Shown piece by piece: positions 18,010 through 26,883 of a stretch of 64,000 nt of DNA (within the stretch, counting starts at the first letter, position 1; each line of letters opens with the position of its first letter). This DNA comes from Bradyrhizobium sp. CB1717 (GTDB taxonomy: Bacteria; Pseudomonadota; Alphaproteobacteria; Rhizobiales; Xanthobacteraceae). The position numbers were made by a program, and so were the translations under genes. The stretch spans positions 2,542,001 through 2,606,000 of the forward strand of contig NZ_CP121666.1 of assembly GCF_029714325.1 (NCBI RefSeq), read 5' to 3'. The notes beneath the pieces were generated by a model. That model was given only the letters and a program-made list of their open reading frames with translations, was not told the origin of the DNA and did no database searches.

Positions 18010-18664
18010 GCGTCCACCGGGTCGTCACGACCTCGTCTTCGTCAGCCCGGCAGGGTGGCGCGCGATGCTGGACGCACGCGGCGATCTCGCAACCGATGCG
18101 CTGGTCGCGCGCTGGCCCAAAATGCGATGGCCGACCATCAGGCGCCGCGCCTTGCCAGGCGAGACAACGGGGCTCGCTTTGGGCCTGCCCCTGCCGCCCT
18201 CGGCCGGCAAGAAGCGGATCTCCTTCCTGGTTGATAACGACCACGTCGCCTCGGTCGCACGGCCGCCATTGCTGCGGCAGGCGCGGGCTTACGCGCCGCG
18301 CAACTGGTGGCCGACGCTCGACCGGCTCGACGCGCTGGCGCGTCGCCATGCGGTGGATGCGCGCGTCTTCGGCAGCCTGGCCTGGCAGTCGCTGACCGGG
18401 CTCGACTACGTGACCACCGGTTCCGATCTCGACGTCCTATTCGAGTTTCGAACCGAGACCGACATCGATCGCTTTGTCGTCGATGTCGCCGAGATCGAGG
18501 CCGATGCGCCGATGCGGCTCGATGGCGAGCTGATGGGGGCCGACGGCGCCGCGGTCAACTGGCGCGAGTTTCACGGCGGCGCGGGCGAGCTTCTGGTCAA
18601 GAGCATCGACAGCGTTGAGCTGCTCGGCAGGCATCAGTTCATTTCGGGAGCGATGGCATCATGA
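17984..18664 (+). CDS. mdcG: malonate decarboxylase holo-ACP synthase (phosphoribosyl-dephospho-CoA transferase)
   Basis: Nucleotidyltransferase-fold enzyme of 226 residues that attaches the prosthetic group to MdcC. The signature VFGSLAWQSLTGLDYV followed by TTGSDLDVLFEF, with paired Asp residues, is the catalytic nucleotidyltransferase core. N-terminal landmarks are GRHDLVFVSPAGW and a later SVARPPLLRQA. The GTG at 17984 has GGAG 7 nt upstream within the mdcE 3' end; another GTG at 17978 is possible. Its stop overlaps the mdcB start (ATGA). Confidence 0.9.
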   Translation: MTSPCKHAERPPGRHDLVFVSPAGWRAMLDARGDLATDALVARWPKMRWPTIRRRALPGETTGLALGLPLPPSAGKKRISFLVDNDHVASVARPPLLRQARAYAPRNWWPTLDRLDALARRHAVDARVFGSLAWQSLTGLDYVTTGSDLDVLFEFRTETDIDRFVVDVAEIEADAPMRLDGELMGADGAAVNWREFHGGAGELLVKSIDSVELLGRHQFISGAMAS

Positions 18665-19542
18665 TCACCACAGCCGCAAGAGGCGTGGAACGGACGGTGC
18701 TGCGCCGGGCGCAGATCGCGCCAAGTGTTTCCGCGATCGGCGCTGTCGCCTCGGACTGCCTCGTCAAGGAGCTGGAAACCTGGCCGAAGCCGGGGCTGGT
18801 GAGCCATGTCGACAACGGCAGCCACGACGATATGGATGCGGGCACGTTTCGCCGCAGCGCTGTGGCGATCAGGCCTTATCTGCAACGCCTGGCCGATGCG
18901 GGCGCGCTTGGATGCGGCATGGGCCGGCTGCGGATCATCGGCCTCGAGGCGGAGCGCGCCATGTTCGCGGCAACGTCCGGAGTCAACACGCATCGTGGCG
19001 CGATCTTCGGGCTTGGCCTGCTGTGCGCGGCGGCCGGCGCGAGAGCCGGTGGATTGGTCGATCCCCGGCTTCCGCTTGGCGATGTCGTGGCGCGCCTGTG
19101 GGGCGACAGCATTCTCGACGGTCCGGTGCTGCTGCACAGCCATGGCAGCGCGGCCCGCCGCCGCTTTCGCGCCGGCGGTGCGCGTATCGAGGCTGCAACA
19201 GGATTTCCGAGTATCTACGGAATCGGCTTGCCCGCCTTGCGGAGAGCAATGTCTGTCGTGCCGCAAGACACGGAAACCGCACGGGTCGAGGCGTGCTTCG
19301 CCCTGATCGCCTCCGTCGAGGATACCAACCTCCTGCATCGCGGTGGGCTCGACGGCCTTCGCTTTGCGCATGAGGAGGCGCATCGCTTTGTTGCTTCAGG
19401 CGGCGTCTGCGCGCCCGGCTGGCGCGCACGGGCGCAATCGATCCACGAGAGCTTCGTCGCCCGCCGTCTCAGTCCGGGGGGATCGGCCGATCTGCTTGCC
19501 ATGACGCTCTTCGTCGACGCCCATGAGAGGCCGACCTCATGA
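18661..19542 (+). CDS. mdcB: triphosphoribosyl-dephospho-CoA synthase
   Basis: CitG/MdcB-family enzyme of 293 residues that makes the triphosphoribosyl-dephospho-CoA precursor from ATP and dephospho-CoA. Conserved blocks are visible: ETWPKPGLVSHVDNGSHDDM, SGVNTHRGAIFGLGLLC, and EDTNLLHRGG. Start and stop are both in ATGA overlaps with mdcG and the transporter gene, so the set is translated as one coupled unit. Confidence 0.93.
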   Translation: MITTAARGVERTVLRRAQIAPSVSAIGAVASDCLVKELETWPKPGLVSHVDNGSHDDMDAGTFRRSAVAIRPYLQRLADAGALGCGMGRLRIIGLEAERAMFAATSGVNTHRGAIFGLGLLCAAAGARAGGLVDPRLPLGDVVARLWGDSILDGPVLLHSHGSAARRRFRAGGARIEAATGFPSIYGIGLPALRRAMSVVPQDTETARVEACFALIASVEDTNLLHRGGLDGLRFAHEEAHRFVASGGVCAPGWRARAQSIHESFVARRLSPGGSADLLAMTLFVDAHERPTS

Positions 19543-20489
19543 CGTCGAATGTCATCCTGATGGCGCTGGTGCCGGTCTTCTTCGTCCTGCTGCTGGGGTT
19601 CGTCGCAGGCAAGGCTCGCATCGTCGACAACAGTCACGTCGAAGGTCTCAATGCGCTTGTGATGGATTTCGCCCTGCCGGCCTCGCTGTTCGCCGCAACC
19701 GCATCGGCCCCGCGTGACCGGATCACCGAGCAGGCTCCGGTTTTCCTGGTGTTCGGCGTGACGATACTGGTCATCTATGTCGGCTGGTACTGGTTCGAGC
19801 GCACCTTCTTTGCGGTGACGAGATCCGACGCGTCGGTGCAGGCTCTGACGGTCGGCTTTCCAAATCTTGCCGGCGTTGGTCTCCCGATCCTGTCGACCGT
19901 ACTCGGGCCGACAGGCGTCGTCCCGGTCGCCGTCGCGCTGGCAACCGGCTCGATCCTCGTCAGCCCCCTGACCCTCGTGATTGTGGAGATGAGCGTCGCC
20001 AAGACCCGCGGCGCCGCTGCGCCGTCGCATCCGGTCCTGATGGCGGTGCGGCGCGCGCTCGTCAAGCCGGTGGTGTGGGCACCCGCGCTTGGCATCGTGC
20101 TCTCGTTGTCCGGCATGAATCTCGATCCACTTGTCCATGCCTGTCTCACCCTGATCGGGAACGCGGCTGCAGGCGTTGCCCTGTTCCTGACCGGTCTCGT
20201 TCTGTCTGCCCAGTCGCTTCGCCTGAATTGGAGAGTGGTTGCCGCAACGGGAGCTGCTGACGTCATGCGTCCGCTGGTGGCGGTCGCCATCGTCTACGGC
20301 TTGCACCTTCCGCCCGATGCCGCGAGGACGGCGATTCTGCTCGCGGCATTGCCCTCGGGCTTCTTCGGCATCCTGTTTGCCGTCAACTACCGGCTGGACT
20401 CCGCGACGATCGGCTCCATGGTCATCGCCAGCACCGGATTCAGCATCGTGACCCTTGCGATTGCGATCGCGGTGCTCTCTCCCCATTAG
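19539..20489 (+). CDS. mdcF: AEC-family malonate transporter
   Basis: Inner-membrane auxin-efflux-carrier-fold transporter, 316 residues and about ten hydrophobic helices in two inverted halves. The repeats LNALVMDFALPASLFAAT and VGFPNLAGVGLPILS are typical of the family. MdcF of Klebsiella, in an equivalent operon, is of this family and is proposed to import malonate. The substrate is inferred from position: ATGA overlap with mdcB and 9 nt to mdcH. Confidence 0.88.
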   Translation: MTSNVILMALVPVFFVLLLGFVAGKARIVDNSHVEGLNALVMDFALPASLFAATASAPRDRITEQAPVFLVFGVTILVIYVGWYWFERTFFAVTRSDASVQALTVGFPNLAGVGLPILSTVLGPTGVVPVAVALATGSILVSPLTLVIVEMSVAKTRGAAAPSHPVLMAVRRALVKPVVWAPALGIVLSLSGMNLDPLVHACLTLIGNAAAGVALFLTGLVLSAQSLRLNWRVVAATGAADVMRPLVAVAIVYGLHLPPDAARTAILLAALPSGFFGILFAVNYRLDSATIGSMVIASTGFSIVTLAIAIAVLSPH

Positions 20490-20498
20490 GCCGCAGCC

Positions 20499-21446
20499 AT
20501 GACACTCGCGATCCTGTGCTCGGGACAAGGTCGGCAGCATCGGGACATGTTCGCCCTTACAGGCGATGCGCCGGAAGCTGCGCACCTGTTTGCACGCGCC
20601 GCGACATTGCTGGGCGGCAAGGATCCGCGCGAATTCGTGCGCCGCGAACCCGACGAGGCCCTGCACCGCAATCGCGCCGGCCAGCTTCTGTGTACTTTGC
20701 AAGCGCTCGCAGCGATGGCCGCGCTCGGCGATGTCATTCCGTCCGGCGCGATCATTGCCGGCTACAGTGTCGGCGAGGTCGCGGCCTGGGGCGTCGGCGG
20801 CCTGTTCGACGCGATCCTCACGCTCGACCTCGTCGCGCGCCGGGCTGAGGCCATGGATGCGGCGACGCATGCCGGCGATGGGCTGATCTTCGTCCGCGGT
20901 CTTACGCGAGAGCAGGCCGGTCGCCTTTGCGAGCGCCACGGTGCAGCGATCGCCATCGTCAATCCGGGCGATGCCGTTGTCATCGGTGGTGGCCGGGAGG
21001 CATTGAACCAGATCGTCGCAGACGCGGGGACAATGCACGGCGCAAGGATCGTCGCCTTGCCGGTCGAGGTTGCCTCCCACACCCAGCGTCTGGCCGGCGC
21101 ATCCGTCGCATTTCGCGAGACCTTGAATATGGCGCCGGTGTCGTTCCCGCCGCGGACCGCTGCGCGCATTCTGAGCGGAATCGATGCCGCTCCGGTCGTC
21201 TCGCTTAAGATCGGTCTCGACAAGCTTGCCGCACAGATCTCGCAAACCGTGCAATGGGCCGATTGCCTGCAAGCCTGTGTCGAGGCGGGTGCGACGGGTT
21301 TCTTGGAGCTCGGGCCGGGACATGCACTGAGCGGCATGGCCGCGGAAGTCGCCCCCACGCTTCCAGCGCGCTCCCTGGACGATTTCAGAAGTCTTCAGGG
21401 CGTCCGCACCTGGCTCATGCGCCACCTCAGATCCTGGACCGACTAG
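20499..21446 (+). CDS. mdcH: malonyl-CoA:ACP transacylase subunit of malonate decarboxylase
   Basis: FabD-like acyltransferase of 315 residues that primes MdcC by loading malonyl from malonyl-CoA. It begins LAILCSGQGRQHRDMF (oxyanion loop GQG), has the nucleophile motif AGYSVGEVAAWG (Ser in GYSVG), and a later His in ASHTQRLAGA. It closes the operon; a GC-rich hairpin follows about 50 nt after the stop. Confidence 0.92.
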   Translation: MTLAILCSGQGRQHRDMFALTGDAPEAAHLFARAATLLGGKDPREFVRREPDEALHRNRAGQLLCTLQALAAMAALGDVIPSGAIIAGYSVGEVAAWGVGGLFDAILTLDLVARRAEAMDAATHAGDGLIFVRGLTREQAGRLCERHGAAIAIVNPGDAVVIGGGREALNQIVADAGTMHGARIVALPVEVASHTQRLAGASVAFRETLNMAPVSFPPRTAARILSGIDAAPVVSLKIGLDKLAAQISQTVQWADCLQACVEAGATGFLELGPGHALSGMAAEVAPTLPARSLDDFRSLQGVRTWLMRHLRSWTD

Positions 21447-21493
21447 TCCCGAAGCGACGATACGCTCGATCGCGTTGTGGCTGTCGAAAAAAG

Positions 21494-21522
21494 GGGGCCG
21501 TCCTTTGGGGGAGGACGGCCCC
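21494..21522 (-). terminator. strong intrinsic hairpin between mdcH and the AraC gene
   Basis: An 11-bp perfect stem (GGGGCCGTCCT at 21494-21504, AGGACGGCCCC at 21512-21522) with a 7-nt loop. Six A residues precede it at 21487-21492, so the T-run follows the stem on the minus strand. It fits best as the terminator of the AraC gene reading leftward and may also stop mdc transcription. A second, weaker hairpin (GTGACTT 21562-21568 with AAGTCAC 21578-21584) lies between it and the AraC stop. Confidence 0.75.
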
Positions 21523-21658
21523 TAAAATGCTCGTTGCCCAGGGAGGAGGAAGGCTCGAGCCGTGACTTGGGGGTCTTAAGTCACGTAACACGCACACCAT
21601 CGCCGATCACGCAGCCGGCGTATTTCACGAACCCCTGCTGTTTCTCATTTCGCATGAT

Positions 21659-22657
21659 TCACGAGAGCGACATGGACTTGTGCGCCGACGCGGGATCGCC
21701 ATCCGAGAGGTTGGAGGAAGCTGACGCGTTCCGCACGGCGCTCCGCCAGCGCGCCGGCGTGTCACCCGTCATCCGCTTGAAGACGGTCGAGAAATGCGCC
21801 TGGGTGCAGAAGCCGACGGCCAGCGCCACCTCGGCCAATGGCGTGTCCGAGCTCGTTAGCATCGATTTGGCGCGTTCGACGCGCTCGTGCAGCAGGTACT
21901 CCCGCGGTCGGTAGCCCGTCGCGACGCGGAACTGGGCCGCGAAGTGCATGCGGGACAGTCCCGCGACCTTGGCCAATTGGGACAGGCTGATGCAGCGCTC
22001 GAAATGTGCCCCGACATACTCCTCGACGCGCCGCAGCCGCCATTTCGCCAGCGCGTTGACTTTCGTGTGCGGTCGCTCGTGCCGGGCAACGTGCATGGCC
22101 AGCGTCCGGCCGATGCAGCGGGCAAATTCCCGGTCCGCCAGATGGCCATGTTCGGTAAGCGCCTTCGCGAGCTGCTCGGCGAAGGGATCACGGAGCAGGA
22201 CGAGGTCGTTGAAGATCTCGGGCGAGGCGGGAACTGCGCCGGGGCACGAGCATGGAAAATAGACGCTGGCGGCGGGGTGGAAATGCAGGAAATCGTACGG
22301 CGCGGAGAACAATGCGCAGAGCTGCTGCGACGGCGCGCCGACATAGAGCGTGCCTGCCGGCATGATGCCGTCGAAGATGGTGCGACGGCCTCTGCTCAAT
22401 TTGAGGGGGGTCGTCTTCAAGGCGATGGCGAGGAAGTATCGGTCGCAAGGCGTCGTCGCTTCTTCCTGCCTTATGTCTGCTTGCGTGCAGACCCAGCGCG
22501 AGATCGTGATGTCCTCTGGCGACGTGCCGGCATGTTGGCCGGGCTGACGCCATCTTCGCTCGCAGGGAACTGCGCGTGCCCCCAGCGGGGATTCGGTTTC
22601 GTGACGGTTGGGGTGACAGGTCGACCAGGCGCCGGCCGCTTGCAGATCAGTGAACAT
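21659..22657 (-). CDS. AraC-family transcriptional regulator
   Basis: A 332-residue regulator. The C-terminal hundred residues form the double helix-turn-helix: LSQLAKVAGLSRMHFAAQFR and LAEVALAVGFCTQAHFSTVF followed by DTPARWR. The N-terminal part (about 1-200) is a ligand-sensing region I cannot assign further. The HTH region is very similar to that of the AraC regulator at 29541-30395. It follows the FUSC efflux operon on the same strand after 275 bp, so it may be co-regulated with or control that operon. A 12-bp palindrome at 22819-22830 lies in the intervening gap. Confidence 0.88.
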   Translation of the reverse strand: MFTDLQAAGAWSTCHPNRHETESPLGARAVPCERRWRQPGQHAGTSPEDITISRWVCTQADIRQEEATTPCDRYFLAIALKTTPLKLSRGRRTIFDGIMPAGTLYVGAPSQQLCALFSAPYDFLHFHPAASVYFPCSCPGAVPASPEIFNDLVLLRDPFAEQLAKALTEHGHLADREFARCIGRTLAMHVARHERPHTKVNALAKWRLRRVEEYVGAHFERCISLSQLAKVAGLSRMHFAAQFRVATGYRPREYLLHERVERAKSMLTSSDTPLAEVALAVGFCTQAHFSTVFKRMTGDTPARWRSAVRNASASSNLSDGDPASAHKSMSLS

Positions 22658-22818
22658 CGTTCGTCCCGTATCCTGGATTCTGCTGCAGTCGTCGGCTCGC
22701 AGAATGCAATTGGCTCATGCTCGAACGATAAGTCTGAAGCCGTCGCAAGGCTCGTTACGGATGCTTAAAGGGTGTTAGATGTTGCAAGTGCACAGACTGC
22801 GACCGCATGTCGCAAAGA

Positions 22819-22830
22819 GTTCAATTGAAC
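22819..22830. promoter_or_regulatory. candidate operator palindrome GTTCAATTGAAC
   Basis: A perfect 12-bp palindrome, 162 bp upstream of the AraC gene start and just after the efflux adaptor gene. It is AT-rich in a GC-rich setting and could be a regulator binding site. No matching regulator is known from the sequence. Confidence 0.35.
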
Positions 22831-22932
22831 CAAAGCGATCAAACACTTGGGGTGAGCGCCCGGTGTTAGCAGGCGACGCGCACCGAAGAGACACGAGGTG
22901 CGTCTCGCCCAATGTCAGGTGGCTCGTCAGCT

Positions 22933-24159
22933 TCAGGGCAGGCGCGGCGAGGCGTCGATGCCGGGCGTGAGGCCGGGTGCGATCTTCTCTGCGGGCGGAA
23001 CCGCGGGCTCGCGTGTGTAGGGAAGTGTTTCCACTTCGGGCCGCTGCTGCGACGTTGCCTGCAGGCAATTCGGACGGGGCGGACGTCCGGCGCCGAACAG
23101 ATCAAAGACGGGGTCGACGAAGCTCGTGCGAAACCGGTCGAACCAGGTTTGGCCGCCGCTTGCGGACGGCTGCCGGATCGTCACCGTCGCTGTCATGCCG
23201 GAGACGAGCGGCACACCCGGCGGCACCGTATCGATGGCGAGGCGAACCGGTACCCGCTGTGCCAGCCGCACCCAGGTGTAGATCGGATCGACGTTGGGCA
23301 GGCCTTGCGTTCCTACGGCGGCGTTCGACACGCTGATGCCGCGCGTCACGGTCTTCACATGTCCGAGGATCGGCCTGGAATAGCCGACCAGATGCGCTTC
23401 GGCACGATCGCCAACGCAGACCCGCGCCATCTTGGTTTCTTCGAAATAGCCGTCGATCCAGAAGCTGTTGGAGTCGATGACGGAAACGTTGCTGACGCCG
23501 GTGACGGAGTAGTCGCCCGCACGCAAAAGCAGATTGGTGACGTAGCCGTCGACCGGACTGACCACGCTGGTGCGCTTCAGGTTCAGCTCCGCCTGCGCGA
23601 GCTGGTGGGCCGCCGCCTCATAGGCAGCCTTCGCCTGCGCCGCATTGCCGGCATAGATCTGCTGCTCTTCCGGTGTCGTCGCAAGGTCGGACAGATGCTG
23701 GCGCCGCTCGTACTCGGCCTGCTTCACCACGAGGTCCGCGGCCCGCTGGTCCATCAGCGCCTTGTCGACGCGGACGGCGACCTCGAAGTCGAAGGGATCG
23801 ATCACGTAGAGGACGTCGCCCTTGTGGACGAACTGGTTGTCGGCCACCCTCAGCTCCACGATCTTGCCCGCAACCTGCGGCGCGACATTGGCGACCTGGA
23901 CGCGGACACTGCCGTTCCGCGTCCAGGGCGCGGTCACGTAGTGCTGCCAGGTCGCAACCGCGATCAGGACCGCGATCAGTGCGATACCTAGCGTCGCAAG
24001 ATGCTTGCCGGCACCGCGGGCGAAACGGACCAACGCTCTTCGCAGCGGCCTCGATGAGTCCGCGGCCTCTACCTGAGGCTTGCGGTTCTCCGCCGTGCGA
24101 TCGCCGGTATCACGCGCCAAGGTCTCCGGCACGCCCGGGCCGTTCGCGGTGTCGGCCAT
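22933..24159 (-). CDS. HlyD-family efflux adaptor, AaeA/EmrA type
   Basis: Periplasmic adaptor of 408 residues. After a polar N-terminus of about 50 residues it has one membrane helix (LATLGIALIAVLIAVATW), then the lipoyl-like segment VAGKIVELRVADNQFVHKG, a long coiled-coil hairpin and LKRTSVVSPVDGYVTNLLL. This is the AaeA/EmrA pattern. It is the third gene of a minus-strand FUSC / DUF1656 / HlyD set, the same composition as E. coli aaeB-aaeX-aaeA, which exports aromatic carboxylic acids. The C-terminal 80 residues are Pro-rich and extend beyond the usual family length. Confidence 0.9.
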   Translation of the reverse strand: MADTANGPGVPETLARDTGDRTAENRKPQVEAADSSRPLRRALVRFARGAGKHLATLGIALIAVLIAVATWQHYVTAPWTRNGSVRVQVANVAPQVAGKIVELRVADNQFVHKGDVLYVIDPFDFEVAVRVDKALMDQRAADLVVKQAEYERRQHLSDLATTPEEQQIYAGNAAQAKAAYEAAAHQLAQAELNLKRTSVVSPVDGYVTNLLLRAGDYSVTGVSNVSVIDSNSFWIDGYFEETKMARVCVGDRAEAHLVGYSRPILGHVKTVTRGISVSNAAVGTQGLPNVDPIYTWVRLAQRVPVRLAIDTVPPGVPLVSGMTATVTIRQPSASGGQTWFDRFRTSFVDPVFDLFGAGRPPRPNCLQATSQQRPEVETLPYTREPAVPPAEKIAPGLTPGIDASPRLP

Positions 24160-24171
24160 GGCTCTTTCTCC

Positions 24172-24375
24172 CTAGAAGAACATTGCGAGCAGGCCGAACA
24201 TCGCAATGTAGAGACTGAGCTCGGCCAGCGAGGGGTTGCTGAACAATCTTGCGAATCCGACGAAGCGCAGCAGCGGACGGAGCAGCAGGAACGCAAGCAG
24301 CGCGATTGCCGCATAGGTGACGATGGGGGCGATGAGCACGCCGCCGACGACCAGCTCCCGATAGGTGTTCGTCAT
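24172..24375 (-). CDS. DUF1656 small membrane protein (AaeX-like)
   Basis: A 67-residue protein with two hydrophobic helices (GVLIAPIVTYAAIALLAFLL and LAELSLYIAMFGLLAMFF), typical of DUF1656/AaeX, a component of aromatic-acid efflux operons whose exact role is unknown. Its ATG at 24375 overlaps the stop codon of the FUSC gene (ATGA), and the adaptor gene follows 12 nt after its stop. Confidence 0.88.
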   Translation of the reverse strand: MTNTYRELVVGGVLIAPIVTYAAIALLAFLLLRPLLRFVGFARLFSNPSLAELSLYIAMFGLLAMFF

Positions 24376-26228
24376 GGCCGTTCGCCCCGGTTTTCAGGCT
24401 GTGACGGTGCGAATGCGCCGCTCGCCGCAATCAGCATGGCGATGGCCGAATTGGCGGACAGGTTGCTTCGCGCCGCCGCCTCGCGGAGCACCTCGGCAGA
24501 AGCGATGATCGCGCCGCCGTTCCGCTGCGCGAGGGCCTCGCGCGCGTCCTGAGCCGCTCCGGCGAGCGGCCCCTGTCGCAGCCGGTCCAGTTCGGCGCGG
24601 CAGCGCCGCAAGGCTTCCGCCTGGTCGAAACAGCGGATCGCCTTGGCCGTGATCTGACCATCGAGAGGCAAGGCGCCGTTTGCGGTCAGGATCTGTTCGA
24701 TCCGGGCCGCGTCGCGAAACGCGGCTTCCTCCGGTGCGAGGTATCGGGTTCGTTCGCGGTCGAGATGGTCCAGCTCGCGCCTGGCTTCTCCCAGCAGCAG
24801 CCGAACCCGCCGGTCGCCCGACAGGGCAGGCAGCAGCATCTGCGCCGCGAACACGAGCACCGCCGACAGGCAGGCAAAGAGGCTCGTCACCAGGAACACC
24901 TCGGGGTCGTAGCTCTGCGGATTGGTCGGTACGAGGACGGCGATCGTGAACACCAGGACGAGGCGGCCGAGGGACGACAGTGTCGGGTTCGGCAGCGAGA
25001 TCAGCAGCGCGAGGCCGATGACGACGGGCGCAAGACCGATCGCCAGCAGCTGAAATTCGGACACGCCGTTGAAGACGAGGTATTTCAGCATGCCGGCCAG
25101 CGCGCAGGCGATCGGCATCGCCGTCAACGTCACCAGCGTGAAGCTGCGTGGCGCAGGTGACGTCGAGCTGAGGCCGATGATCACCGCGACGAGCGAGAGG
25201 CAGAGCTCGGTGCTCGGCCAGCCCGTCAGCACGAAGAAGACCGCGATCAGCGTGAACGAGATCGCGGCTCGTGCGCCGGTTTCCGCCGCGATGCGGCGCG
25301 AGCGATAGAGCGGCGCGCGCCATGCATGGGACGGCCGCATCCCTTCACGCAGCGCGTCGAGGCTGCTGCGGACCTGCGCATTCTTTCGGCCGATCTCGGT
25401 CTGGAGGCAGGATCGGGACATCTCAATCAGCCCGGCTGCATCCCGGGAGGCGGCGGGGAGCGCTGCGAGCATTCGGCCGAGCGAGAGCGCACTGACGAGG
25501 TCGACCAGCGCGGCGCGCGCAGCTTCGGTCCTTGCCGTGCCGATGCTCGATTCCGTCGCCAGGCTGGCGATCTCCGGATGCAGTGCCGCGATGTCATGCA
25601 ACAGGCTCGCCGCAGCCGGCGCGGAGGCGCGCTCGGCGCCTTGCGCGAGGTCCGCGACCCGGTGGTACAGCGCCTCGATGCGGCTGGCCAGCACCGGATG
25701 GTAATTCGGCGCGGCCAGAACCTCGTTCACAAGCGCCACTGCAAGGACGCCGATGCCGATGGCGGCGCCGCGTGCGACGCCGGCCGGGAATACCTGGAGC
25801 GGCGTGTCGATCTGCTGGATATCGACCAGGGCGACGGTGATGCAGCAGAGCGCCGCTGCATAGGCGCGATTGCCGTCCAGCATCCCGGCGACATAGACGC
25901 AGAGCCCGACCCAGATGCCGAGCACCGCGAGCAGGAGACCGTCGGTCTGGGAAAACAGGCCCGCGATTGCGATCGATGCGGCAACGCCGATGGCGGTTGC
26001 GAGCAGCCGGTAGCCGGCCTTCTCCATGCCCTGGCCGCGTGTCGGCAGGGCAAGGACGGCCACGGTGAGGGCGGACGACGACGGCGAGTCGAGCTCGAGC
26101 CAGAAGCTGACATAGAGCGCGAGCAGCATCGCCAGCCAGACGCGCAACGCGAAAGCCCAGGAGCTCGCGGGGAATCCGGCGAAGACCAGCGGGCGCGGCA
26201 CGGCAGCACTGGTGGCGTTCACTGGCAT
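24372..26228 (-). CDS. FUSC-family aromatic acid exporter (AaeB-like)
   Basis: Inner-membrane FUSC-family protein of 618 residues from the ATG at 26228. It has two blocks of hydrophobic helices (about 20-180 and 340-490), each followed by a soluble region, the arrangement of AaeB/YhfK-type exporters. Characteristic segments are FWLELDSPSSSALTVAVLAL and TGWPSTELCLSLVAVIIGLS. Upstream in-frame sequence is polar and unlikely to be part of the protein. With the DUF1656 and HlyD genes it makes a tripartite efflux system. The two-component receiver gene lies 166 bp upstream on the same strand, which suggests a regulatory link. Confidence 0.9.
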   Translation of the reverse strand: MPVNATSAAVPRPLVFAGFPASSWAFALRVWLAMLLALYVSFWLELDSPSSSALTVAVLALPTRGQGMEKAGYRLLATAIGVAASIAIAGLFSQTDGLLLAVLGIWVGLCVYVAGMLDGNRAYAAALCCITVALVDIQQIDTPLQVFPAGVARGAAIGIGVLAVALVNEVLAAPNYHPVLASRIEALYHRVADLAQGAERASAPAAASLLHDIAALHPEIASLATESSIGTARTEAARAALVDLVSALSLGRMLAALPAASRDAAGLIEMSRSCLQTEIGRKNAQVRSSLDALREGMRPSHAWRAPLYRSRRIAAETGARAAISFTLIAVFFVLTGWPSTELCLSLVAVIIGLSSTSPAPRSFTLVTLTAMPIACALAGMLKYLVFNGVSEFQLLAIGLAPVVIGLALLISLPNPTLSSLGRLVLVFTIAVLVPTNPQSYDPEVFLVTSLFACLSAVLVFAAQMLLPALSGDRRVRLLLGEARRELDHLDRERTRYLAPEEAAFRDAARIEQILTANGALPLDGQITAKAIRCFDQAEALRRCRAELDRLRQGPLAGAAQDAREALAQRNGGAIIASAEVLREAAARSNLSANSAIAMLIAASGAFAPSQPENRGERP

Positions 26229-26393
26229 GTTTCCCCATCCGCTTCGGCAGAGCGTGCCCGCCCTGCCGATATCGACAATATCGACGGCGACTATGAGGTT
26301 GGCCGGGCCTGCCGGTATTTCCGGTCCACCAACCCGGTTGCCAGAATGCACGCTTGGGGAACGAGGGTGCCGCGCGAGCGAGGGACCGATGGA

Positions 26394-26777
26394 TTACGGC
26401 GCTGCGCCGTGGCCTGCCAGCGCGTCCTCGAGACAGCGGATGATTTCGTCGCCGCTGGACGGCTTGCCGAGAAAGCAATGCGCGCCGGCGGCCATCACGC
26501 GCTGACGCACGGCTTCGCTTGGAAATGCGGTCATGAAGATGATCGGGAAGCGGCGGCCGGACGCGATCAATTGCGCCTGCAATTCATCGCCGGTGATCAC
26601 AGGCATCTGGATGTCGGCGATCATGCATGCGGGATCGTCTCCCGGTGCATGCCGCAGGAAGTCGAGGCCGGACTCGTAGGGATCGGCCTCGTAGCCAAGC
26701 GAGCGAACCAGGCTCGCAAGCGAAGTGCGAACGCCCTCATCGTCGTCCACGATCGCAATCACAGGGGTTTTGGCCAT
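26394..26777 (-). CDS. single-domain response regulator (receiver only)
   Basis: A 127-residue CheY-like receiver. The acidic pair is in IAIVDDDEGVR, the phospho-acceptor Asp55 in CMIADIQMPV, the switch Thr in IIFMTAFPS and the Lys in CFLGKP. There is no output domain, so it would act in a phosphorelay or as a phosphate sink. It lies 106 bp downstream of the FixJ-like regulator on the same strand and may compete for phosphoryl groups from the same kinase. Confidence 0.9.
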   Translation of the reverse strand: MAKTPVIAIVDDDEGVRTSLASLVRSLGYEADPYESGLDFLRHAPGDDPACMIADIQMPVITGDELQAQLIASGRRFPIIFMTAFPSEAVRQRVMAAGAHCFLGKPSSGDEIIRCLEDALAGHGAAP

Positions 26778-26883
26778 TCGCGCACAATCCTGACCGCGGT
26801 GTTCCGCAAGGCAAGGAGGATATCTCCCGTTGCGCGGCCGATGAGGTCTTATGCACCCGGGGCGAGGCCCACCGGAATTATAC

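Noticed and set aside
19215..21425. A 736-codon minus-strand frame opposite mdcB, mdcF and mdcH
   Set aside because: Antisense shadow of three well-supported genes; low-complexity, charged composition and no ribosome site at its start.
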